62,118 bases of DNA, taken from Planctomycetaceae bacterium. Lineage in GTDB: Bacteria; Planctomycetota; Planctomycetia; Pirellulales; Pirellulaceae. Of this stretch, positions 8,153 to 14,683 are shown in pieces. Position numbers and translations under genes: made by a program. The stretch's first letter is position 1. Each line of letters begins with the position of its first letter. The DNA is taken from NCBI GenBank assembly GCA_002726245.1, contig PBSM01000214.1, positions 1-62,118 of the forward strand. The letters are read 5' to 3'. The notes beneath the pieces were generated by a model, which saw only the letters and a list, made by a program, of their open reading frames with translations, did not search any database and was not told where the DNA came from.

Positions 8153-9160
8153 ATGTCACTGAAGACTTTCCTTAGCAGCGTCTGCTGTCTCACACTGGCG
8201 ATGGCTGGATGCGTGCAGAGGGCATCCTTCACTCAATTGAAGCCCGCGCGAATCGATACGCCAATACGGCGCCTGGTCCTGTTGGACGTCACGGGACCTG
8301 AGAGTGTTCGTGCTGCCGCACAGCAGGAACTTGTGACGGGACTGACACGATCCAGTGCTTATGAGCTCGCTGGCGAGCAAGACTTGCTGTCCGCGGCACC
8401 CGCTCGGCTGCGATTCGAGAACGGTTCCCTCAACATGCCAGCGATCCTCGAAGCAGCTCGGCGTATCGGCGCTGAAGGAGTCCTCGCGCCGCGCCTACGC
8501 ATCATCGAGACCAACGGTACACCATTCGGCAAGATCACAATGCGGCTCGGCGACCCCGAGGTCGTAGCGGCAATTCAATACAGACTCCTCGACACGCGCA
8601 CTGGCTTTGTCGTTGAGCAGGACACTGTTCAGTCGGAGTCCTACAAAGGCGAGCTGGATCGTATCGCTTCAGGGCGAACGTCACAGTCGCGTATCTTCGA
8701 GCGTTTGGCAAAGGACTCCGCTGCGCGCGTCGCTGCGTCGTTAGCACCACACGAAGTGCCCGTCGAAGTTGCACTGGCCAGCCAGGTCTGGGGGACTGGT
8801 GCGGGCACACTCCGCAGCGGCAATCATGCGGCCAAGAATGGCGATTGGGGCGAAGCCATGAAGCAGTGGAATGATGTGATTCAGGCGAATCAAGAGAACG
8901 ACTCCGCCTGGTACAACCTGGGGCTGGCTCACGAAGCGATGGGTGACTTTCAACGAGCCCACGACGCCTACCAACGTGCAGCGGCGCTGAAGCAAAACGA
9001 ACTCTATCAAGGAGCCATCGCCCGACTGAACGTCGCTGCCGAGGAATCCCGAGTCGCAACGGCCCAGAGATCGCGTCCAAACTCGCGCCACGGTGCGTTG
9101 CCAGCGCGACCACCCCAGCAACTGATCCAATCTGGCTACGTTGCTCCAACCTGGCGCTAA
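8153..9160 (+). CDS. TPR-containing lipoprotein
   Basis: From the ATG at 8153 the product is 335 residues. A lipoprotein signal (MSLKTFLSSVCCLTLAMAGC) puts the lipid-bearing Cys at about 20. The middle (35-220) is an alpha/beta region with VLAPRLRIIE and a tail of YRLLDTRTGFVVEQ, resembling the fold of LpoB-like or curli-secretion-like envelope proteins. The C-terminal part has TPR units (DWGEAMKQWNDVIQAN and AWYNLGLAHEAMGDFQRAHD, about 235-295) and a basic Pro/Arg tail. It is a membrane-anchored scaffold of unknown process. The genes that follow are on the other strand, so it is likely monocistronic. Confidence 0.7.
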   Translation: MSLKTFLSSVCCLTLAMAGCVQRASFTQLKPARIDTPIRRLVLLDVTGPESVRAAAQQELVTGLTRSSAYELAGEQDLLSAAPARLRFENGSLNMPAILEAARRIGAEGVLAPRLRIIETNGTPFGKITMRLGDPEVVAAIQYRLLDTRTGFVVEQDTVQSESYKGELDRIASGRTSQSRIFERLAKDSAARVAASLAPHEVPVEVALASQVWGTGAGTLRSGNHAAKNGDWGEAMKQWNDVIQANQENDSAWYNLGLAHEAMGDFQRAHDAYQRAAALKQNELYQGAIARLNVAAEESRVATAQRSRPNSRHGALPARPPQQLIQSGYVAPTWR

Positions 9161-9311
9161 CCAAACGGACGCGCACTCACACTGCCCGCACCGCGAGCCA
9201 CTTTGTGCAAACCCGCGGCAATCGACAACGACACGGGCTGATCGGCTGCCTATTGCCGACCTATCAGCCGCGTGGCCGTCGATTCGAGTAACGTCGAGCC
9301 AAGGCGATACG

Positions 9312-9782
9312 CTATTCCGATTGCGTTTCGCCTTCTTCGTGCTTGTGTTCGAGCTTACAGCAGGCGGGCGCGCCTTTGTGGAGACCGCACTTTTTGCACT
9401 TGGCAGCACCTTCCTTGCAGCAGTTCTCCGAACCGGCGATTTCGCCGCAACTGCCACACAGCGCTGTCGCGGTGAGGTCGTCGATTTTGAGGTCAACGCA
9501 GCACAACGCAGAGCCCTTGGTGAGACCGCAATCGGCACATTTGGCACTGTCGGCGTTGCAGGTGTGCTCTTCATCTTTCGCGAAGGCTTCCCCACAGGCG
9601 AGGCAGAGTTTTTTCCCCGCAAAGGCAACGGGCGTCGTCTCTGAAGCTGTCGTCTCCGGAGTTGTCGTCTCGACGGTTTCCTGCCCGCTGTCGATTGACA
9701 CGCTTGCTGTGTCTTCAGCACAGCCGCAAGCGAGAATCGCTACCGCGCCGACCAAAAGAAATTGTGTGAGAAACTTGTGCAT
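9312..9782 (-). CDS. Cys-rich lipoprotein, last gene of the redox block
   Basis: The 156-residue product has a lipoprotein signal ending ILACGC, a Thr/Glu-rich linker, and then about four Cys-rich modules: CLACGEAF, CADCGLTKGSALCC, CGSCGEIAGSENCC and CKKCGLHKGAPACC. Each later module has a CXXC plus a vicinal CC pair, which suits binding of Cu, Zn or As(III) outside the membrane. The tail is acidic with histidines. It follows the zinc-motif membrane gene by 38 bases and closes the minus-strand block. A metal or metalloid buffer, or a copper delivery protein, fits the many copper sites encoded upstream. That role is inference. Confidence 0.75.
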   Translation of the reverse strand: MHKFLTQFLLVGAVAILACGCAEDTASVSIDSGQETVETTTPETTASETTPVAFAGKKLCLACGEAFAKDEEHTCNADSAKCADCGLTKGSALCCVDLKIDDLTATALCGSCGEIAGSENCCKEGAAKCKKCGLHKGAPACCKLEHKHEEGETQSE

Positions 9783-9820
9783 TGACTTGACTCCTTTTGA
9801 AGTGTTCTAGAGAAACGGTG

Positions 9821-10156
9821 TTAAGGGTGGTGACTGCCGACTGGCACAAGCATCGCGTATTGGCGACGACAGTCCGGGCATTTATCCAGATGGAACGAAA
9901 GCCGGTCAGATAGATCGCTGTCAAGTTGTTTGTCCCTGAATTCCGCAAACCGATCGACCACGTCAGCACAGGTGATGTCGTTGACCGGATTGTAAATCAT
10001 AAACGCGACCCACAACAGCACCAACAACAACAGACCTGCGGTTGGACGCGCGATTTGAGCAATCCAACGTTGTCGCCGTGCGATCCGCAACGTCTGAACC
10101 ATGTCACTAAACGTCCCCGCAGGGCAATTGGCCCACAGCGGATCGCTGTATTCCAT
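9821..10156 (-). CDS. membrane protein with HC2-type zinc motif
   Basis: This 111-residue protein has a basic N-terminal part (RIARRQRWIAQ), one membrane segment (about 39-55, TAGLLLLVLLWVAFMIY) and then C63, H89, C93 and C96, spaced as in zf-HC2 anti-sigma proteins (C-X25-H-X3-C-X2-C). In known anti-sigma factors that motif is before the membrane segment and cytoplasmic. Here it follows it, and the positive-inside rule would put it outside. No sigma factor gene is adjacent. It may be a diverged anti-sigma factor or an extracytoplasmic metal-binding part of the block. Confidence 0.7.
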   Translation of the reverse strand: MEYSDPLWANCPAGTFSDMVQTLRIARRQRWIAQIARPTAGLLLLVLLWVAFMIYNPVNDITCADVVDRFAEFRDKQLDSDLSDRLSFHLDKCPDCRRQYAMLVPVGSHHP

Positions 10157-10236
10157 ATTCGCTTTTCTCCGTTTTCGACGGGACAGCTCTCGGTCTTGTT
10201 AATGGATCTCCGTGGAACAAACCGCTCGTACCAACT

Positions 10237-11364
10237 TCACAGCTTGTCGCTCGCTATGCTCTGCTCTCGCACGGATATGGGCATAACTGGCTGTATCGTG
10301 GTTGCTTCGCTTCCTTCCGCCAGGACTTCGACGAGCCGCCTCTTCAAGCGTGCGACATGCACTGGGTCCAGGGCAGCATACGTGTCGCGAATCATGCCTT
10401 GGCGATCAACGAGGACGAGATGCGTGCTATGGGTTTTCGGCGCGATCGGCAACATAAAGGAGCTGCTTCCAATCTCCAGGATTTTGTCCAAGTCGCCGGT
10501 CAAGAAAACCCAACGATCCGCGTCAGCCTGAAAACTCGCGGAGTAGGTCTTGAGGATCTCCGGCGTGTCCGTCTCGGGATCGCACGTGATGCTTACAAAC
10601 TTGACATCGCGTTCGTCAAACTCGCGCTGCAGCTTGGCAATCTCCCGGTTCAGTTTCAGGCAACCCGAAGGACAACTCGTGAAAAAAAAGCTGGCCACCC
10701 AAACATGACCTCGGAGGTTGTCGAACTCGAACTCCTGAGCATCGCTGCTTATTAGGGAAACCCCTTCTAGCTTTGTCGGCTGGGGGACGGCAACCGCTGC
10801 CTCGACCTCGACCTTAGCCTCTGTCGCCGCGTTAACACTTGCACTGGCGGTCGCGGGCAGGACGGTCAGGTAGCCCTCCATCTTGTCATGAATCTCCTTC
10901 TTGCCGCACATGATCGTGCAGAAGAACCTGAAGCCTTCCGGCGGCGATACTTTGTCAGCGATGAATTCCACCCGCGTGATGTCGCCCGGCTTGATGAAGA
11001 CGGTGTCGGCAAGCCCAATCCCGAACGCAGGCATCGCAAAACCGTGGTGGACGTCGGCGCTGATGAGGCGGAAGATTACGCGATCCCCCTGATGGACCGT
11101 GAGATCTCCTTTCTCAAGCTTGTCGAATTCTGTTCGCCAGTAGTTCAAGCCGTTGATCCGGTTTTGTGTGATCCCTTGAGTGCCGCTCCAATACAGCGTG
11201 AAGACCTTGGCACCCTCCGGCTCCAACTTTGGGAGAGAGACCCAGTCGTAACACCAAAGCGCGAGCGGAACACCAATGAAGGTCGCGATGACCGAAAGGA
11301 TGGCCAACTTCGTGACAACTAAGTCGAGAAGATTCGCCAGCTTCGTCATGATCTTGTCGAACAT
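10237..11364 (-). CDS. CuA-like cupredoxin fused to a SCO1/SenC domain
   Basis: The protein has 375 residues. A membrane anchor (about 18-38) leads to a cytochrome oxidase subunit II-like cupredoxin (about 50-170) with H106/H107 and the ligand loop CTIMCGKKEIHDKM (C149, C153, H159, M162). This loop is two residues longer than the usual CuA loop. After an Ala/Val/Glu linker comes a thioredoxin-fold SCO1 domain (about 195-345) with FTSCPSGC (C231, C235) and the distal ligand His in THSTHLVLVD. SCO1 proteins load copper into CuA sites. It starts 22 bases after the polyferredoxin gene. Likely roles are copper insertion for, or electron transfer with, the CuA-cytochrome protein encoded nearby. Confidence 0.85.
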   Translation of the reverse strand: MFDKIMTKLANLLDLVVTKLAILSVIATFIGVPLALWCYDWVSLPKLEPEGAKVFTLYWSGTQGITQNRINGLNYWRTEFDKLEKGDLTVHQGDRVIFRLISADVHHGFAMPAFGIGLADTVFIKPGDITRVEFIADKVSPPEGFRFFCTIMCGKKEIHDKMEGYLTVLPATASASVNAATEAKVEVEAAVAVPQPTKLEGVSLISSDAQEFEFDNLRGHVWVASFFFTSCPSGCLKLNREIAKLQREFDERDVKFVSITCDPETDTPEILKTYSASFQADADRWVFLTGDLDKILEIGSSSFMLPIAPKTHSTHLVLVDRQGMIRDTYAALDPVHVARLKRRLVEVLAEGSEATTIQPVMPISVREQSIASDKL

Positions 11365-11386
11365 CGTTCAGTATTCCTCAACGGCA

Positions 11387-12988
11387 TTACGCCGTGAAAA
11401 AGAACAGGTACACACAGGTCAAGCCGCATAGGTAGACCATCACGGGCGCGAAGCTTCGTAGCGCCGCCGACCGGTCCTGATACAGAGATCGGGCCACCTC
11501 ATAACCTTTGAGGATGGCGTACAATAGCCCGATCATTAAGATCAGTGTTTGAATATACGGAACGACCTCGGGCAAGACCGGGGTCCAAGGAAACTCGGCC
11601 GTACCGAACAGATTCCAACCCCAACCCATTGGATCGGAAACGACCTGCAGGACGTACGAGCCGTTGACCATCATGAGCGGAAAACTGAAGGCGATCCAGG
11701 CGAGCAGCCCTACCGGCACAAGCGTGTAAGCGTAGCCGATAAAGAGTTTCTTGAGCGGGACTTTTTCCTTACCGGCCAGGAGACGGCCTGCCCCGACGGC
11801 AGCCAGATGCAGCAGCGGCAGGGCAACCAGGCAAGCCACGATGATGCACGCGGAATAGGCCGCGAATCCGCTAACGTTGCCCGTCCAGGTCACGTTGGCC
11901 AGATCCTTCACCCACCCGTAGGGACCCAACAGCGTGATCGAATAGACCATCGCCAGGACCGTCATGATGAATGCCTTCCAAGCCTCGTCATAGTGCTTTA
12001 GGTGGATGTCGGTGGCAAACGGACGGGCGAACAGCGAGATGTTGTCGTGGGGACAGCTCTTGACGCACTCCATGCACAATCCGCAGTAATTGTTGCGATC
12101 AAGTTTCGCCATGTAGACGCCCCACGGACAGGCCCACCCGCCTTCGCTGCCCGTCAAGCAGGCCTTGTCCTTGCACTTGGCGCAGACGTCCTTCGATTCC
12201 GAACGCAGTTCGACCGTGGCGGCCATCGAGTAGAGGCTCAAGAAGCCACTGATCGGGCAGAGGTAGTTGCAGAAGGTGCGCAGCCGCCAGATCATGGCGA
12301 AGACGGTGGCAGCGCCAACCATGATGATGAAGGCAACGAAGCTCGCGATCGGCCGCGTCACCAACAACGCACTAAAGAGAGCCATGGCTAGGAAGCCGAT
12401 GTTCTGGAGCCAGATGTTGCGGAGCTTTTTGGGCCAAGCCCTGCTGCCGCCATGCATCTCGTTCTTGAAGGCGCCCGTCTTTCCCGGCCTCACGCCGACC
12501 AGCTCTCGGCGCTGAATCCAATCTCCAAAGAACGGCAGAGGACAGACGGTACACCAGATGCGCGAGCCGAACGGTACGAGGAATACGATCAACAGGAACC
12601 ACCACAGGATCCAGACGATCATGATCAGAATGTTCTGGTTCCCCACGGGATGGCCGTACAAAGCCGAAATGAAGAACAGGTAGAAGACCAACACGTTCGG
12701 TAGCACCAACAAGAACTGAAAGCTCCTCAGCTTGCAGAGCCGCTTCAGCAGTGGAACCACCTTGAACAAATCAACTCGCCAGCCGGTCGGTTCCGCCGGC
12801 GGTGCGACCTTGCTCTTGGGACCTTTACTCGGCGGCTTTGCCTTTGTCGGCACTGTGGGCTTCTTCGCCGTGGATTGAGTGCCAAGGTTGGCTGTTTCTG
12901 CCCGAGCCGCCGCCAACATGTCCGTGATGCTCGTCTTGGCCGGGTTGGCAGGTTCCGTTGGGGTTGTGTCGGGTTTCTCGTCACTCAT
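11387..12988 (-). CDS. NapH/CcoG-like membrane polyferredoxin
   Basis: From the ATG at 12988 (preceded by GGAGG) the protein has 533 residues. A Pro/Lys-rich cytoplasmic tail of about 70 residues precedes six or more membrane segments. Two membrane-proximal motifs (CTVCP at 146-150 and CNYLCP at 240-245) and ferredoxin-type cysteines follow (C269, C272, C277, C287; then C302, C305, C308 and C312 in CGLCMECVKSCP). Such proteins pass electrons from quinol, or serve in copper-dependent oxidase assembly (CcoG). The start overlaps the ferritin stop in an ATGA arrangement. It could link the quinone pool to the extracytoplasmic enzymes, or help build their copper sites. Confidence 0.88.
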   Translation of the reverse strand: MSDEKPDTTPTEPANPAKTSITDMLAAARAETANLGTQSTAKKPTVPTKAKPPSKGPKSKVAPPAEPTGWRVDLFKVVPLLKRLCKLRSFQFLLVLPNVLVFYLFFISALYGHPVGNQNILIMIVWILWWFLLIVFLVPFGSRIWCTVCPLPFFGDWIQRRELVGVRPGKTGAFKNEMHGGSRAWPKKLRNIWLQNIGFLAMALFSALLVTRPIASFVAFIIMVGAATVFAMIWRLRTFCNYLCPISGFLSLYSMAATVELRSESKDVCAKCKDKACLTGSEGGWACPWGVYMAKLDRNNYCGLCMECVKSCPHDNISLFARPFATDIHLKHYDEAWKAFIMTVLAMVYSITLLGPYGWVKDLANVTWTGNVSGFAAYSACIIVACLVALPLLHLAAVGAGRLLAGKEKVPLKKLFIGYAYTLVPVGLLAWIAFSFPLMMVNGSYVLQVVSDPMGWGWNLFGTAEFPWTPVLPEVVPYIQTLILMIGLLYAILKGYEVARSLYQDRSAALRSFAPVMVYLCGLTCVYLFFFTA

Positions 12989-13473
12989 GCCGATCCTCCT
13001 AACGAAGCAAGACGTGCCTCGATCCATTGCACGTGCCCGTCCTCGAATTCCGCCAATTGCCGGTAGAGTTCTCTCAGCTCGGGATCGGTGGCCCCCTCCA
13101 CGGCTCGCCGGTAGAAATCTTCCGCTCGGCGTTCGGCCGCGAGAACGATTTTCAACGCTCGACGCAGGTTCAAGTCGTCGAACACCAAATGCTCGCCATC
13201 ATCCAGGTCATAGGCCTCGACGACCTCTTGCACGTCTTGTTCGGTGACCGTTCGTTGCAACTCTCCGAATCGTCGCTCGAATGCCGTCTCGAGTTGCCGC
13301 GCGTGCTGGTCTTCTTCGTCAGCTATCTCGGCAAACAGGGCGGCTGAATCAGGTGCATAGTCCGCGAAGAGTTCGGCGAACGTACGCAGCCGAGTCCCAT
13401 TCGACTCTTCAACGTCGATGGCCAGCATCAAGATCTCCTGGGGAGTCAACTCGTTGTAATTCTTTGCCGACAT
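12985..13473 (-). CDS. ferritin/rubrerythrin-like diiron protein
   Basis: The 162-residue product is an all-helical ferritin-like protein. Metal-ligand candidates are E22 or E23 (DVEESNG), E53/E54 and H57 (ADEEDQH), E114 (AAERRAEDF), and E144 with H147 (EFEDGHVQW). There is no rubredoxin tail and no signal peptide, so it is cytoplasmic. The ATG at 13473 lies only 4 bases after the stop of the CuA-cytochrome gene, and the stop overlaps the next start. It may store iron or remove peroxide. It is the one soluble cytoplasmic protein in the block. Confidence 0.82.
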   Translation of the reverse strand: MSAKNYNELTPQEILMLAIDVEESNGTRLRTFAELFADYAPDSAALFAEIADEEDQHARQLETAFERRFGELQRTVTEQDVQEVVEAYDLDDGEHLVFDDLNLRRALKIVLAAERRAEDFYRRAVEGATDPELRELYRQLAEFEDGHVQWIEARLASLGGSA

Positions 13474-13477
13474 GGAG

Positions 13478-14533
13478 TTACTCCTTCTTATTCGCAGCGT
13501 AGAGGAAGGTCGCGAGCCCCATCCCAAAACAGAGGCCGACCGACGCATGGAAGAGATAGTTCGGACTAACGATGAGGTTGCCAATCATGAAGGGATGGAA
13601 GACACCGCAGGTGTGCGAGCAGCGGTAGGGGAACTTGCCTGGCTTGTTCGCAACAAAGCTGAAACGGAGCTTCTCACCGGGGCGGATCTCCTCATCAATG
13701 CCGTAGCCGTCGAGGTAGAAGCCATGGTACACGTCTGCGCTTTTCAACGTGATCGTGATACGGTCGCCCTTGTTGACATTGATAATCGGCGGATCGTAAG
13801 CGAACTGTCGAGCGGTGACCTCGACTTCCCTTTCGGCACCGCCTCCGCCATGATGAGCGACGGCGAGTCCCGCCAACACTCCCAGCACGGGAATCGCGAC
13901 AATCCCGCCGATCCAGCGCCATGAGATTACCCGCGACATTTTGAACACGCTGGAAACACCCACGAGGCACACGCAACCGCCCAGAACGCCCCAGATCCAG
14001 ACGGCCGTTTCAGCTGGGCCGTGCTCGATCGCGGCATCGAGCAGGCCGGCGGCGTCTGCCCCTATCACCGCCGCCGTGCCGCTTGCCGTCGCCTCACTGG
14101 CGACGACACCAGACAGCAATTTGATATAGGCCACCAGCGCCGCGAGATCCGGCTGCGGCAGGAATTTGAACCGGTCGGGCATCTTGTCGGCTGGATAGGG
14201 CCTGTTGGTCTCGTGGTCCAAACATACCAGGGCCTTCGGTGCGGTGATCGACTGCAGCAGGTACTCGTCGGTCACCTTGACCTTCGCCCCATCGGCCATC
14301 TCGACCATTGTTCCGAAGATTCCCGCCAGTTCGGGTGCTTTGGTCTCGGTCGCTCCGCCCGCTGAGCCACTGGGACCACCGACGCCGCGCACGGTGTGGC
14401 ATGTCTGGCAGCCAAGGTTCCGGAACAGCTTTTGTCCGCGAACCGGATCACCGTCCTGGCCGATTGCAGACGCGGCGCAGAATGCGACCGAGCAGAGAAC
14501 CGTCAAGCGAACGAGTTGCTTGCGAGCAAACAT
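13478..14533 (-). CDS. cytochrome c fused to a CuA cupredoxin domain
   Basis: The protein has 351 residues. A signal peptide is followed by a class I cytochrome c domain (haem motif CQTCH at 42-46, axial Met probably in DKMPDRF), two membrane segments (about 177-195 and 206-226), a cupredoxin with a full CuA set (H270, C305, C309, H313, M316 in CSHTCGVFHPFM) and a last membrane segment (328-346). The domain order is the reverse of a caa3 oxidase subunit II, where cytochrome c is at the end. No subunit I gene is in the window. It could shuttle electrons between the molybdenum enzyme and other carriers. It is encoded just after the molybdopterin gene. Confidence 0.88.
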   Translation of the reverse strand: MFARKQLVRLTVLCSVAFCAASAIGQDGDPVRGQKLFRNLGCQTCHTVRGVGGPSGSAGGATETKAPELAGIFGTMVEMADGAKVKVTDEYLLQSITAPKALVCLDHETNRPYPADKMPDRFKFLPQPDLAALVAYIKLLSGVVASEATASGTAAVIGADAAGLLDAAIEHGPAETAVWIWGVLGGCVCLVGVSSVFKMSRVISWRWIGGIVAIPVLGVLAGLAVAHHGGGGAEREVEVTARQFAYDPPIINVNKGDRITITLKSADVYHGFYLDGYGIDEEIRPGEKLRFSFVANKPGKFPYRCSHTCGVFHPFMIGNLIVSPNYLFHASVGLCFGMGLATFLYAANKKE

Positions 14534-14568
14534 AGGTGTTTTCCCGTACCGTGTCCAAAGAAGAACAG

Positions 14569-14644
14569 GTAGGCCGGAACCAGTCCGCGAGTTCCGGCAT
14601 CTGCGTGTACTCGTGCCGAAACTGCGCGGACTGTTCCGGCCTAC
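14569..14644. repeat. nested inverted repeat in the operon gap
   Basis: Two 31-base arms (14569-14599 and 14614-14644) are nearly complementary. Each arm holds its own smaller hairpin, in the left arm GCCGGAAC with GTTCCGGC. It fills the gap between the molybdopterin gene and the CuA-cytochrome gene. The structure may protect or separate the messages, or may be a REP-like mobile element. Confidence 0.8.
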
Positions 14645-14683
14645 ACATTGAACGAGTTTGTCTACGCGCTAGGTAGGACTCGG

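Noticed and set aside
13478..14533. Subunit II of a normal haem-copper oxidase
   Set aside because: No subunit I or III gene is present and the domain order differs, although the CuA site itself is intact.
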